A stretch of DNA of 64,000 nucleotides, taken from Streptomyces sp. ML-6. Its GTDB lineage: Bacteria > Actinomycetota > Actinomycetes > Streptomycetales > Streptomycetaceae. A program made the position numbers and the translations under genes. The stretch lies in the NCBI RefSeq assembly GCF_030116705.1, contig NZ_JAOTIK010000001.1:5546501-5610500 (forward strand), read 5' to 3'. The notes under the pieces were generated by a model. It worked only from the letters and a program-made list of their open reading frames with translations, had not been told where the DNA came from and did not search any database. Shown here piece by piece: positions 27,423-36,453 of the stretch. Each line of letters starts with the position of its first letter. Position 1 is the stretch's first letter.

Positions 27423-28526
27423 GTGGCCGAGCAGAGAGGGGGCGGCGGGCGAATACGCCCCACCGGCAAGCGCCGGAAGAAGCCCTCCCGTCGCCGCAGG
27501 GCAACAGTGATCGCGGCCTGGAGCCTGGCCGGTGTCGTGGTCCTCGGCGGTGCCGGGCTCGGATACGCCTACGTCACGCTCAACGGCAACCTCAAGGCCG
27601 TCGACATCAACGCGGCGCTCGGCAAGGACCGCCCCGACGACATCGACGACGGCTCCGAGGACATCCTCGTGCTCGGCTCCGACTCCCGGTCCGGCGCCAA
27701 CTCCGAGTACGGCGTCGACGAGGGCACGGCGCGCTCCGACACCGCGATGGTCCTGCACATCAACAAGGGCCACGAAACGGCCTCCGTCGTCTCCATCCCG
27801 CGCGACACCCTCATCACCCGCCCCGACTGCACCAGCGACACCACGGGGGAGCCCGTCGCCGGCGAGCAGCGCGCGATGTTCAACACGGCGTACGAGGCCG
27901 GCGGGCCGGCCTGCGCGGTCAAGACCGTCGAGTCCATGTCCGGCATCCGCATGGACCACTACCTCGAAGTCGACTTCACCGGCTTCAAGAAGCTCATCGA
28001 CGAGCTGGGCGGTGTGGAGATCACCACCACCCGGGCGATCGACGACCCCAAGAGCCACCTGAACCTCGAACCGGGCACCCACACCCTGGACGGCGAGCAG
28101 GCCCTCGGCCTCGTCCGTACCCGCAAGAGCGTCGGCGACGGCAGCGACCTCGGCCGCATCCAGCTCCAGCAGGCGTTCGTCAAGGCACTGATGGAGCAGG
28201 TCAGGAGCGTCGGGGTGTTCTCGAACCCGAAGAAGCTGTTCGACCTCGCGGACACCGCCACCAAGGCCGTCACCACCGACTCCGACCTCGGCTCGGTCGA
28301 GGAGCTCACCTCCTTCGCCAACGGGCTCAAGGGCCTCGCCCCGAAGGACGTCCACATGGTGACCCTGCCCGTGCAGTACGACCCGGCCGACCCGAACCGC
28401 GTCGTGCCGCTGGAGAAGTCCGCCCGGCAGGTGTGGGCGGCGCTGAAGGCGGACCGGCCGATCCCCGCCTCCGCCACCCGGGGGTCGGCGGGCGACAAGG
28501 GCGTCGCGGGCGGCATCGTCCGGTGA
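27423..28526 (+). CDS. LytR-CpsA-Psr (LCP) family cell-wall ligase
   Basis: Membrane-anchored phosphotransferase that attaches anionic polymers or glycans from a lipid carrier to peptidoglycan. 367 residues: basic N-terminus (GKRRKKPSRRRR), one membrane segment (IAAWSLAGVVVLGGAGLGYAY) and an extracellular LCP domain. That domain carries LVLGSDSR, the SDTAMVLHIN strand, SIPRDTLI, the FKKLIDELGGVEI motif and the RTRK...GDLGRIQLQQAF pattern. GTG 27423 has GAGGGG just upstream; GTG 27417 and longer forms are possible. It follows rho behind a terminator, so it has its own promoter. Confidence 0.93.
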   Translation: MAEQRGGGGRIRPTGKRRKKPSRRRRATVIAAWSLAGVVVLGGAGLGYAYVTLNGNLKAVDINAALGKDRPDDIDDGSEDILVLGSDSRSGANSEYGVDEGTARSDTAMVLHINKGHETASVVSIPRDTLITRPDCTSDTTGEPVAGEQRAMFNTAYEAGGPACAVKTVESMSGIRMDHYLEVDFTGFKKLIDELGGVEITTTRAIDDPKSHLNLEPGTHTLDGEQALGLVRTRKSVGDGSDLGRIQLQQAFVKALMEQVRSVGVFSNPKKLFDLADTATKAVTTDSDLGSVEELTSFANGLKGLAPKDVHMVTLPVQYDPADPNRVVPLEKSARQVWAALKADRPIPASATRGSAGDKGVAGGIVR

Positions 28527-28818
28527 CCCCGGGGCGGCCGTGGAACGGATGACCGGGCGACCCGGGCGGGGCGGGCCGTGCGCGACGACCGGTGGGCCGG
28601 GAAGCGCCGACCGGAAGCGCGGAAGTGCTGACCGGCGGACCGGGAAGGGATGCCCGGAAGGCGGGGGAGCGGAGGACCGGACAAGCCGGGAATAGCTGCG
28701 GACCGCCCCCGGTTTTGGGAGATACGGCCGGTCCTGGCAGACTGGTACGTCGGCCCCGGTTCACGGACGCGCAATCCGTGCGTGCGACCCGGCGCCCTCC
28801 CGAACCTAGGAGAAACCC

Positions 28819-29043
28819 TTGAAGCGCGACATCCACCCCGAGTACGTCGAGACGCAGGTCAGCTGCACCTGTGGCGCGTCGTTCACCACCCGGAGCACCC
28901 TCGCGAGCGGCAGCATCCGCGCCGACGTCTGCTCCGAGTGCCACCCGTTCTACACGGGCAAGCAGAAGATCCTCGACACCGGTGGCCGCGTGGCCCGCTT
29001 CGAGGCCCGCTTCGGCAAGGCTGCCGGCTCCGCCAGCAAGTAG
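28819..29043 (+). CDS. rpmE: 50S ribosomal protein L31 (zinc-binding type)
   Basis: 74-residue large-subunit protein. Cys pairs CTC near residue 16 and CSEC near residue 37 mark the zinc-containing C+ form; by family knowledge a zinc-free paralogue is often made under zinc limitation. The start is TTG 28819, supported by a TAGGAGAA ribosome binding site at good spacing and by the conserved MKRDIHPEY beginning. It stands before prfA with a T-run terminator between them. The 292 bp before it show only low-complexity GACCGG-type sequence and a promoter region. Confidence 0.96.
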   Translation: MKRDIHPEYVETQVSCTCGASFTTRSTLASGSIRADVCSECHPFYTGKQKILDTGGRVARFEARFGKAAGSASK

Positions 29044-29053
29044 CGAGCCACTG

Positions 29054-29102
29054 CGCCGGTTCTCGGTGCCCTCTTCCGGGGGCATCGAGACCGGCGTTTT
29101 TT
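29054..29102 (+). terminator. rpmE: Intrinsic terminator after rpmE
   Basis: Stem CGCCGGT-CTCG-TGCCC pairs with GGGCA-CGAG-ACCGGCG with one bulge (29054-29096), followed by TTTTTT at 29097-29102. It is the most canonical T-run terminator on the plus strand here. Confidence 0.9.
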
Positions 29103-29195
29103 CCGGCCGGGGGCCGCAGGGCCCACCACGTTCCCGCCCGGCCGGCCCCACGCCGTCCAGCAGGCACGCAGAGTGAAGGAACCAGGAGCCCGAAG

Positions 29196-30272
29196 ATGTT
29201 CGAGGCGGTCGAGGAACTGATCGGCGAGCAGACCGATCTGGAGAAGCAGCTTGCGGACCCGGCGGTCCACGCGGACCAGGCCAACGCGCGCAAGCTCAAC
29301 AAGCGCTACGCGGAGCTCACCCCGATCGTCGCGACGTACCGCTCCTGGAAGCAGGCCGGCGACGACATCGAGACGGCCCGCGAGCTCGCCGCCGACGACC
29401 CCGACTTCGCCGCCGAGGTCAAGGAGCTGGAGAAGCAGCGCGAGGAGCTCACCGAGAAGCTCCGCCTCCTCCTGGTCCCCCGCGACCCCAGCGACGACAA
29501 GGACGTGCTCCTGGAGATCAAGGCGGGCGCGGGCGGCGACGAGTCCGCCCTGTTCGCCGGCGACCTGCTGCGCATGTACCTGCGCTACGCCGAGCGCGTC
29601 GGCTGGAAGACCGAGATCATCGACTCCACCGAGTCCGAGCTCGGCGGCTACAAGGACGTCCAGGTCGCCGTGAAGACCAAGGGCGGCAACGGCGCCACCG
29701 AGCCCGGCCAGGGCGTGTGGGCCCGGCTGAAGTACGAGGGCGGGGTGCACCGCGTGCAGCGGGTGCCCTCCACCGAGTCCCAGGGCCGCATCCACACCTC
29801 CGCCGCCGGTGTGCTCGTCACGCCCGAGGCCGAGGAGGTCGACGTCGAGATCCACGCCAACGACCTCCGCATCGACGTCTACCGCTCCTCGGGCCCCGGC
29901 GGCCAGTCCGTCAACACCACCGACTCCGCGGTCCGCATCACCCACCTGCCGACCGGCGTCGTCGCCTCCTGCCAGAACGAGAAGAGCCAGCTCCAGAACA
30001 AGGAGCAGGCCATGCGCATCCTGCGTTCCCGGCTGCTCGCCGCCGCGCAGGAGGCCGCCGAGCAGGAAGCCTCGGACGTACGTCGCAGCCAGGTGCGCAC
30101 GGTCGACCGTTCCGAGAAGATCCGTACGTACAACTTCCCGGAAAACCGGATCTCGGACCACCGCGTCGGCTTCAAGGCGTACAACTTGGACCAGGTGCTC
30201 GACGGCGACCTGGACGCCGTGATCCAGGCCTGCGTCGACGCCGACTCGGCAGCCAAGCTCGCCGCCGCGTAA
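29196..30272 (+). CDS. prfA: Peptide chain release factor 1
   Basis: Recognises UAA and UAG stop codons and triggers peptide release. 358 residues, normal length: N-terminal helical domain, the codon-recognition PxT tripeptide as PST in RVQRVPSTE, and the GGQ motif in [14 protein letters not shown] with Gln237. That Gln is the substrate of the methyltransferase encoded just downstream. ATG 29196 follows a CAGGAG site. It forms a likely operon with prmC and the following genes. Confidence 0.98.
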   Translation: MFEAVEELIGEQTDLEKQLADPAVHADQANARKLNKRYAELTPIVATYRSWKQAGDDIETARELAADDPDFAAEVKELEKQREELTEKLRLLLVPRDPSDDKDVLLEIKAGAGGDESALFAGDLLRMYLRYAERVGWKTEIIDSTESELGGYKDVQVAVKTKGGNGATEPGQGVWARLKYEGGVHRVQRVPSTESQGRIHTSAAGVLVTPEAEEVDVEIHANDLRIDVYRSSGPGGQSVNTTDSAVRITHLPTGVVASCQNEKSQLQNKEQAMRILRSRLLAAAQEAAEQEASDVRRSQVRTVDRSEKIRTYNFPENRISDHRVGFKAYNLDQVLDGDLDAVIQACVDADSAAKLAAA

Positions 30273-30312
30273 ACAAGTCAGCCCCGCCCGTAACACCGTA
30301 CGGAGAACCGCG

Positions 30313-31158
30313 ATGAACCTGCTGCTCGCCGAGGTGGCCCAGGCCACCCAGCGGCTGGCCGACGCCGGTGTGCCCTCGCCGCGATTCGACGCGGAGGAAC
30401 TCGCCGCGTTCGTGCACGGCGTCAAGCGGGGCGAGCTGCACCGGGTGCCGGACGCGGACTTCGACGCCCGTTACTGGGAGGCCGTCGCCCGCCGCGAGGC
30501 CCGCGAACCGCTCCAGCACATCACCGGCCGCGCCTTCTTCCGCTACCTGGAGCTCCAGGTCGGCCCCGGCGTCTTCGTGCCGCGCCCGGAGACCGAGTCG
30601 GTCGTCGGCTGGGCGATAGACGCCGTGCGCGCGATGGACGTCGTCGAACCGGTCGTCGTCGACCTCTGCAGCGGCTCGGGCGCCATCGCCCTGGCCATGG
30701 CCCAGGAGGTGCCGCGCTCGCGCGTGCACGCGGTAGAGCTCTCCGACGACGCCCTGAAGTGGACCCGGAAGAACGCCGACGGGTCCAGGGTCACCGTCCA
30801 CCAGGGGGACGCGCTGACCGCCCTGCCCGAACTCGACGGCCAGGTCGACCTGGTCATCTCCAACCCGCCGTACATCCCGCTCACCGAGTGGGAGTACGTG
30901 GCGCCCGAGGCCCGCGACCACGACCCGGAGATGGCACTGTTCTCCGGCGAGGACGGCCTCGACACCATCCGCGGCATCGAACGCACCGCGCACCGCCTGC
31001 TGCGCCCCGGCGGACTCGTCGTCATCGAGCACGCCGACACCCAGGGCGGCCAGGTGCCGTGGATCTTCACCGAGGAACGGGGCTGGGCGGACGCGGCCGA
31101 CCACCCCGACCTGAACAACCGGCCGAGGTTCGCCACGGCCCGCAAGGCCATGCCGTGA
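30313..31158 (+). CDS. prmC: Release factor glutamine N5-methyltransferase
   Basis: S-adenosylmethionine-dependent enzyme that methylates the GGQ glutamine of release factors. 281 residues with an N-terminal helical substrate-binding domain and a Rossmann methyltransferase domain. Motif I is VVDLCSGSGAIALAMA and the signature NPPY (Asn184) lies in VISNPPYIPL. It sits 40 bp after prfA, the widespread prfA-prmC arrangement. Confidence 0.96.
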   Translation: MNLLLAEVAQATQRLADAGVPSPRFDAEELAAFVHGVKRGELHRVPDADFDARYWEAVARREAREPLQHITGRAFFRYLELQVGPGVFVPRPETESVVGWAIDAVRAMDVVEPVVVDLCSGSGAIALAMAQEVPRSRVHAVELSDDALKWTRKNADGSRVTVHQGDALTALPELDGQVDLVISNPPYIPLTEWEYVAPEARDHDPEMALFSGEDGLDTIRGIERTAHRLLRPGGLVVIEHADTQGGQVPWIFTEERGWADAADHPDLNNRPRFATARKAMP

Positions 31159-31222
31159 CCGGGGACCACCGTACGTCCGGCCCGTACCCGTCATACCCGT
31201 ACACGCTCGAGGAGGCCGACTG

Positions 31223-31870
31223 ATGGCACGGCGATACGACTGCAACGACGCGACCGACCGCAAGACGGGCCTGCGGGAGGCAGCGTCGGCCGTCCGCCGC
31301 GGCGAACTGGTCGTGCTGCCCACCGACACCGTGTACGGCATCGGCGCGGACGCCTTCAGCGCCGAGGGCATCGCCGACCTGCTGGACGCCAAGGGTCGCG
31401 GCCGCAACATGCCGACCCCGGTCCTGATCGGCTCCCCGAACACCCTGCACGGCCTGGTCACCGACTTCTCCGAGCAGGCCTGGGAGCTCGTCGACGCCTT
31501 CTGGCCCGGCGCCCTCACGCTCGTCGCCAAGCACCAGCCGTCGCTCCAGTGGGACCTCGGCGACACCCGCGGCACCGTCGCCATCCGGATGCCGCTGCAC
31601 CCGGTCGCCATCGAGCTGCTCACGGAGGTCGGCCCGATGGGCGTCTCCAGCGCCAACCTCACCGGCCACCCGGCCCCCGAGGACTGCGACGCGGCCCAGG
31701 AGATGCTCGGGGACTCCGTCTCCGTCTACCTGGACGGCGGCCCGACGCCCGGCATCGTGCCCTCGTCGATCGTCGACGTGACCGGCAAGGTCCCCGTGCT
31801 GCTGAGGGCCGGCGCGCTCTCCGTCGAGGAACTCCGCAAGGTGGTACCCGACCTCGAGGTGGCGAATTGA
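31223..31870 (+). CDS. L-threonylcarbamoyladenylate synthase (Sua5/YrdC family)
   Basis: Makes threonylcarbamoyl-AMP from threonine, bicarbonate and ATP for the t6A37 tRNA modification. 215 residues. It carries the YrdC fold signatures VVLPTDTVYGIGADAF, KGRGRNMPTPVLIGS, the WPGALTLVAK motif, and SSANLTGHPAP. It has a strong CGAGGAGG site before ATG 31223, 64 bp after prmC. The next gene overlaps its stop codon (TTGA). Confidence 0.95.
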   Translation: MARRYDCNDATDRKTGLREAASAVRRGELVVLPTDTVYGIGADAFSAEGIADLLDAKGRGRNMPTPVLIGSPNTLHGLVTDFSEQAWELVDAFWPGALTLVAKHQPSLQWDLGDTRGTVAIRMPLHPVAIELLTEVGPMGVSSANLTGHPAPEDCDAAQEMLGDSVSVYLDGGPTPGIVPSSIVDVTGKVPVLLRAGALSVEELRKVVPDLEVAN

Positions 31871-32508
31871 CCGCCCCTGAGGGGCGTGGCATAACGGGGC
31901 GGGCCGACACCTTCCGCATCCTCCACGTCAGCACCGGCAACGTCTGCCGCTCACCGATCACCGAGCGGCTGACCCGGCACGCCCTGGTGGACCGCCTCGG
32001 CGATCCGCTCGGCGGCGGGCTGATCGTGGAGAGCGCGGGCACCTGGGGGCACGAGGGGGCACCCATGGAGGCCAACGCGGAGACCGTCCTCACCGACTTC
32101 GGGGCCGACCCGGCCGGCTTCGTCGGCCGGGAACTCCTCGACGAGCACGTGATCCGCGCCGATCTGGTGCTCACCGCCACCCGTGACCACCGCGCCCAGG
32201 TGATCTCGATGGGGCACTCGGCCGGCCTGCGCACCTTCACCCTCAAGGAATTCACCCGGCTGGTCCGGGCGATAGACCCCGCCACCCTGCCGGACCCGCG
32301 GGACGAGGGCGTCGTGGAGCGCGCCCGCGCGCTGGTCCGCGCCGCCGCCGCGCTGCGCGGCTGGCTGCTGGCCCCCACCGCCGATGCGGACGAGGTGTAC
32401 GACCCGTACGGGGCCCCGATCACCTTCTTCCGTTCCATCGGCGACGAAATCAACCAGGCCCTCGACCCGGTGGTCACCGCGCTGACGGGCGTTCCCGCAC
32501 ACCACTGA
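31867..32508 (+). CDS. Low-molecular-weight protein tyrosine phosphatase
   Basis: 213 residues. The catalytic P-loop STGNVCRSPIT follows the CX5R pattern with nucleophile Cys27, and a later DPRDEG carries the general-acid Asp typical of the family. The N-terminal 18 residues before the fold are extra. I placed the start at TTG 31867, overlapping the upstream stop, because GAGGTGG lies five bases upstream and no other in-frame start is near. Likely targets are tyrosine-phosphorylated proteins of envelope or polysaccharide synthesis (inference from family and from the downstream WecA-type gene). Confidence 0.9.
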   Translation: MTAPEGRGITGRADTFRILHVSTGNVCRSPITERLTRHALVDRLGDPLGGGLIVESAGTWGHEGAPMEANAETVLTDFGADPAGFVGRELLDEHVIRADLVLTATRDHRAQVISMGHSAGLRTFTLKEFTRLVRAIDPATLPDPRDEGVVERARALVRAAAALRGWLLAPTADADEVYDPYGAPITFFRSIGDEINQALDPVVTALTGVPAHH

Positions 32509-32656
32509 CGCGCGCGCCCGCCCGCCTCCGCAAGGCCCGCCCGCCCCGCAAGGCCCGCCCGTGCCACTCCGGCGGCCGTACGCACCGGCCGGGCACCCAA
32601 GGGGCCGACGGAGGGACGACGGCGCCGCACAGCGGGCAGGGGGGCCGTCGCGGGCC

Positions 32657-32662
32657 TACATT
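32657..32662 (+). promoter_or_regulatory. glyA: -10 candidate TACATT of glyA
   Basis: TACATT lies 43 bp before the glyA ATG in a gap that also holds two copies of a 16-mer CCGCAAGGCCCGCCCG (32528-32543, 32546-32561). A promoter here would give a leader of about 35-40 nt. Confidence 0.4.
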
Positions 32663-32705
32663 GGAGCTGACGCCAGCGCACCCCCTCCAGGTCCGGAGTT
32701 CCCCG

Positions 32706-33971
32706 ATGCCGGTCACCACCCCCGCCGCACCCCCCTCCGCCCCCGGGACCGCCCTGCCGCAGGACTTCGACGCCCTGCGCCGGGAGGACCCGGAGATCGC
32801 CGACGTGCTGCTGGGGGAGCTGCGCCGGCAGTCGGACACCCTCCAGCTGACCGCCGCCGAGAACTTCACCTCTCCCGCGGTCCTCGCCGCCCTCGGCTCG
32901 CCGCTCGCCAACAAGTACGCCGAGGGCTACCCCGGCGCCCGCCACCACGGCGGCTGCGAACAGGCCGACGCCGCCGAACGCATCGCCTGCCGCCGGGCCA
33001 CCGCCCTCTTCGGCGCCGAGCACGCCAACGTCCAGGCGCACTCCGGCTCCTCCGCGGTCCTCGCCGCGTACGCCGCCCTGCTGCGCCCCGGCGACACGGT
33101 GCTCGCGATGGGACTCCCGTACGGCGGCCACCTCACCCACGGCTCGCCCGCCAACTTCTCCGGCCGCTGGTTCGAGTTCGTCGGCTACGGGGTGGACTCC
33201 GAGAGCGGCCTGATCGACTACGCGCAGGTGCGCGCCCTGGCCCGTACGCACCGGCCCAAGGCGATCGTGAGCGGTTCGATCTCCTACCCCCGCCATCCCG
33301 ACCACGCCCTGTTCCGGGAGATCGCCGACGAGGTGGGCGCGTACCTGATCGCCGACTCCGCGCACCCGATGGGGCTGATCGCCGGGGGAGCGGCGCCGAG
33401 CCCGGTGCCGTACGCCGATGTGGTCTGCGCGACCACGCACAAGGTGCTGCGCGGGCCGCGCGGCGGGATGATTCTGTGCGGGGCGGAGCTGGCGGAGCGG
33501 ATCGACCGGGCGGTCTTCCCGTTCACCCAGGGCGGTGCGCAGATGCACACGATCGCCGCGAAGGCCGTCGCGTTCGGGGAGGCGGCCACCCCGGCGTTCA
33601 CGGCTTACGCCCACCGGGTGGTGGAGCGTGCCCGGGCGCTGGCGGCCGGCCTGGAGGCGGAGGGCTTCGAGATCACCACGGGCGGCACGGACACCCACCT
33701 GATCGTCGCCGACCCGGCCCCGCTGGGCGTCGACGGGCCGGGCGCCCGGGCCCGGCTGGCGGCGGCGGGCGTGGTGCTGGACACCTGCGCGCTGCCGTAC
33801 GGGGACGCCCGCGGCATCCGGCTCGGGACCGCGGCCGTGACCACCCAGGGCATGGACGAGACCGACATGGCGCGGCTCGCGGCGCTCCTCGGGACGGCGG
33901 TGCGACAGGAGGGCGACGTCCGTGACGAGGTGCGGGAACTGGTCGGGAAGCACCCGCCCTATCCGGGGTAG
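32706..33971 (+). CDS. glyA: Serine hydroxymethyltransferase
   Basis: PLP enzyme that interconverts serine and glycine and charges tetrahydrofolate with a one-carbon unit. 421 residues. Features include LTAAENFTSPAVLAALGSPL, NKYAEGYPGARHHGGCEQAD, the PLP Lys246 in TTHKVLRGPRGG and GGTDTHLIV. ATG 32706 follows CGGAG at good spacing. Streptomyces usually carry more than one glyA, and this copy may be secondary (from memory). Confidence 0.95.
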   Translation: MPVTTPAAPPSAPGTALPQDFDALRREDPEIADVLLGELRRQSDTLQLTAAENFTSPAVLAALGSPLANKYAEGYPGARHHGGCEQADAAERIACRRATALFGAEHANVQAHSGSSAVLAAYAALLRPGDTVLAMGLPYGGHLTHGSPANFSGRWFEFVGYGVDSESGLIDYAQVRALARTHRPKAIVSGSISYPRHPDHALFREIADEVGAYLIADSAHPMGLIAGGAAPSPVPYADVVCATTHKVLRGPRGGMILCGAELAERIDRAVFPFTQGGAQMHTIAAKAVAFGEAATPAFTAYAHRVVERARALAAGLEAEGFEITTGGTDTHLIVADPAPLGVDGPGARARLAAAGVVLDTCALPYGDARGIRLGTAAVTTQGMDETDMARLAALLGTAVRQEGDVRDEVRELVGKHPPYPG

Positions 33972-34080
33972 GGCGAGCCGTCCGGACGGGCCGGACCCGG
34001 CCGGAAAACCCCTGGTCGCCCTCCGTGCAACCGTGGGGTCCGGTCCCCGTGTCCTCACCTGTGAGGCCGACGCACCACGG

Positions 34081-34109
34081 CCGTCCGCAAGCGCCGGACG
34101 GTCTAAGGT
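34081..34109 (+). promoter_or_regulatory. Promoter of the WecA-type gene with a palindrome in the -35 region
   Basis: TAAGGT at 34104-34109 is a -10 candidate. Immediately upstream, CCGTCCG (34081-34087) and CGGACGG (34095-34101) form a 7-7-7 palindrome that could be an operator or the glyA terminator. Confidence 0.4.
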
Positions 34110-34147
34110 GTGGGCTGAGATGGCCGGCGAAATCTATGGGGCAGCCC

Positions 34148-35527
34148 GTGCGTGATTATCTGCTGACGCTCTGTGTCACGGCTGCGGTGACCTACCTGCT
34201 GACCGGCCCGGTGCGCAAGTTCGCCATCGCGATCGGGGCGATGCCCGCGATCCGTGCGCGTGACGTCCACCGGGAACCGACACCGAGGCTCGGCGGCATC
34301 GCCATGTTCGGCGGCCTGTGCGCCGGGCTGATCGTCGCGGCCCATCTCCACAACCTCGACTGGGTCTTCCAGCTCTCCAACGAACCGCGGGCGCTGCTCT
34401 CCGGGGCCGCCCTGATCTGGCTGATCGGGGTGCTGGACGACAAGTTCGAGATGGACGCCCTGATCAAGCTCGGCGCCCAGATGATCGCCGCCGCGGTCAT
34501 GGTCATCCAGGGGCTGACGATCCTGTGGCTGCCGATCCCCGGTGTCGGCACCGTCGCGCTGACCCAGTGGCAGGGCACGCTGCTCACGGTCGCCCTGGTC
34601 GTCATCACGATCAACGCGGTCAACTTCGTCGACGGTCTGGACGGCCTCGCGGCCGGCACGGTCTGCATCGCGGCCGCCGCGTTCTTCCTGTACACGTACC
34701 GGCTCTGGTACGGGCACACGATCGAGGCCGCGGCCCCGGCGACGCTCTTCATGGCGATCCTGATGGGCATGTGCCTGGGCTTCCTGCCGCACAACATGCA
34801 CCCGGCCCGGATCTTCATGGGCGACTCGGGCTCGATGCTGATCGGCCTGGTGCTGGCGGCCGGGGCGATCTCCGTCACGGGGCAGGTCGACCCGGACACG
34901 ATGAAGCTCTTCGCGGGCAGCGAGCGCGAGGCCACGCACGCGATGCTGCCGGTCTTCATCCCGCTGCTGCTGCCGCTGACGGTCATCGCGGTCCCGGCCG
35001 CGGACCTGGTGCTGGCGATCGTGCGCCGCACCTGGAACGGGCAGTCGCCGTTCGCCGCGGACCGCGGCCATCTGCACCACCGGCTGCTGGAGATCGGCCA
35101 TTCGCACAGCCGGTCGGTGCTGATCATGTACTTCTGGTCGGCCCTGATCGCCTTCGGTGCGGTCGGATATTCCGTGCATTCGACGTCGCTGTGGATCGTC
35201 CTGGTCATCATGGGGCTGAGCGCACTGGGCCTCGTACTGCTGCTGATGCCCCGTTTCACGCCGAAGGCGCCGTACTGGGCGGAACGCTTCCTGCCGCCCC
35301 GCTACCGCCGTCGGCGCCGCGCGGGGGACGGTGATCCCCAGGCGCCCCTTCCGGCGGCTCCCGAAGCCCAACAGGGGGCCGCGGCAGGGGAGATGAGGCG
35401 GGCCGAGGGGCCGGGGACGACGGAGCGGCCCCCGGTCGTGGTGGGAGTCTCCGGCGTCAACGGAGCGACCGCGATCGGCGGGCGAACTCATTTTTCGGAC
35501 AGAGGCAAGGCCGAATCCGCACGTTGA
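34148..35527 (+). CDS. WecA/Rfe-type undecaprenyl-phosphate sugar-1-phosphate transferase
   Basis: Polytopic membrane enzyme of the MraY/WecA superfamily that transfers a sugar phosphate (commonly GlcNAc-1-P) to undecaprenyl phosphate. 459 residues with about 10-11 membrane segments and a cytoplasmic basic tail. Conserved motifs: HREPTPRLGGIAMF, VLDDKFEMD, the NFVDGLDGLAAG loop, MGDSGSM and RGHLHHRLLEIGHS. GTG 34148 follows GGGG; the protein begins VRDYLLTL. It may start an envelope glycopolymer used by LCP ligases, but is placed here next to the ATP synthase operon, as remembered for other streptomycetes. Confidence 0.93.
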   Translation: MRDYLLTLCVTAAVTYLLTGPVRKFAIAIGAMPAIRARDVHREPTPRLGGIAMFGGLCAGLIVAAHLHNLDWVFQLSNEPRALLSGAALIWLIGVLDDKFEMDALIKLGAQMIAAAVMVIQGLTILWLPIPGVGTVALTQWQGTLLTVALVVITINAVNFVDGLDGLAAGTVCIAAAAFFLYTYRLWYGHTIEAAAPATLFMAILMGMCLGFLPHNMHPARIFMGDSGSMLIGLVLAAGAISVTGQVDPDTMKLFAGSEREATHAMLPVFIPLLLPLTVIAVPAADLVLAIVRRTWNGQSPFAADRGHLHHRLLEIGHSHSRSVLIMYFWSALIAFGAVGYSVHSTSLWIVLVIMGLSALGLVLLLMPRFTPKAPYWAERFLPPRYRRRRRAGDGDPQAPLPAAPEAQQGAAAGEMRRAEGPGTTERPPVVVGVSGVNGATAIGGRTHFSDRGKAESAR

Positions 35528-35601
35528 TGATTCGGTCACCAGAGGGCAATACCAGGCAAGATATTGAGTTGTCTTGCTCACATGCGCAGATTCACTCTCA
35601 C

Positions 35602-35619
35602 GTGTGACTGTGAGCACAC
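35602..35619. promoter_or_regulatory. Second, weaker dyad upstream of atp: GTGTG-N8-CACAC
   Basis: 18-bp dyad GTGTGACTGTGAGCACAC, centred 46 bp upstream of the stronger Rex-like site. It shares the TGTGA and CACA cores but lacks the flanking bases. Confidence 0.35.
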
Positions 35620-35647
35620 TTTCTTGGTAAAGACCTCATCAAATAGT

Positions 35648-35665
35648 TTGTGATACCGTTCACGA
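35648..35665. promoter_or_regulatory. Rex-type operator upstream of the atp operon
   Basis: TTGTGAT-ACCG-TTCACGA has the 7-4-7 layout of the Rex operator (TTGTGAA-N4-TTCACAA) and matches 12 of 14 conserved positions. Rex senses NADH/NAD+ and represses respiratory genes in Streptomyces. The surrounding 35590-35660 is AT-richer, as expected for a promoter. Confidence 0.65.
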
Positions 35666-35737
35666 AGCCCGGTGACGGAGCCGAAGGACTTGTAGTAGCG
35701 CGGTCCATCGGCCCGAGGCATCGCCCCGGACCGGGCC

Positions 35738-35743
35738 TACGAT
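35738..35743 (+). promoter_or_regulatory. atpI: -10 candidate TACGAT before atpI
   Basis: TACGAT lies five bases before ATG 35749 and 48 bases before the preferred atpI start at 35791, so it fits either a leaderless start or a 40-nt leader with its own ribosome binding site. Confidence 0.5.
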
Positions 35744-35790
35744 CGTCCATGACGACACCCTGCCCACCCCCTGCAAGCGGAGCTGCCGCC

Positions 35791-36228
35791 ATGCCGTCCA
35801 ACGACGCCCGGACTCTCCTCCAGACCGCCGTACCCACCGCTGCCGCCGGCGCCGTCGCCGTCGCCGTCAGCGCTGGTGTCGCGGGCGGCAAGGGAGCCAT
35901 CGGCGCGCTCGTCGCGACGCTCGTGGTGGTCCTCTTCATGGGGATCGGCCTGGTCGTCCTGCAGCGGACCGCGCGGTCCCTGCCCCAGCTGTTCCAGGCA
36001 ATGGGCCTGATGCTCTACACGACGCAACTTCTGCTGTTGTTCGTCTTCGTCGCCGTCTTCAAGGACACGACGATGTTCAACCCGAAGGCGTTCGCGATCA
36101 CTCTGGTCGCACTGACCCTCGTGTGGATCGGCGCGCAGACGCGCGCGCACATGAAGGCCAAGATCCTTTACGTCGAACCCGAGTCCGACAAGGCGGAAAA
36201 GCCCAAGAACACGGGCTCGAAGTCGTGA
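35791..36228 (+). CDS. atpI: ATP synthase protein I
   Basis: 145-residue membrane protein with four hydrophobic segments, thought to help assemble the c-ring or take up Mg2+. It heads the operon atpIBEFHAGDC. I prefer ATG 35791 because CGGAG lies eight bases upstream; ATG 35749 would add 14 residues and could be used from a leaderless transcript. The 225 bp to atpB contain a further TATCGT-type -10 candidate near 36277. Confidence 0.9.
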   Translation: MPSNDARTLLQTAVPTAAAGAVAVAVSAGVAGGKGAIGALVATLVVVLFMGIGLVVLQRTARSLPQLFQAMGLMLYTTQLLLLFVFVAVFKDTTMFNPKAFAITLVALTLVWIGAQTRAHMKAKILYVEPESDKAEKPKNTGSKS

Positions 36229-36453
36229 AGGGTAGGGGCGGGATAAGTGCGGGTTCAAGACCCTGCTATCGTCCGGTTCCAACTGCGGCACTGCGGGCGC
36301 GGGCATGTGAGCTGACGCCTGCTCGATCGCGAGGCTCAATGCCTGACTGCCGCTCACACATCCGTAACACCAGTCCAGTGCCGAACCGCGGCTGCGCGCC
36401 GCGCCGACACAACGAGGTTGCCGTACCTATGCGCCACGCTGAAGGAGCCCGCG

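Noticed and set aside
24707..27469. A 920-codon frame opposite rho and its leader
   Set aside because: Antisense to the Rho insert and ATPase; repeats are the mirror of the charged insert.
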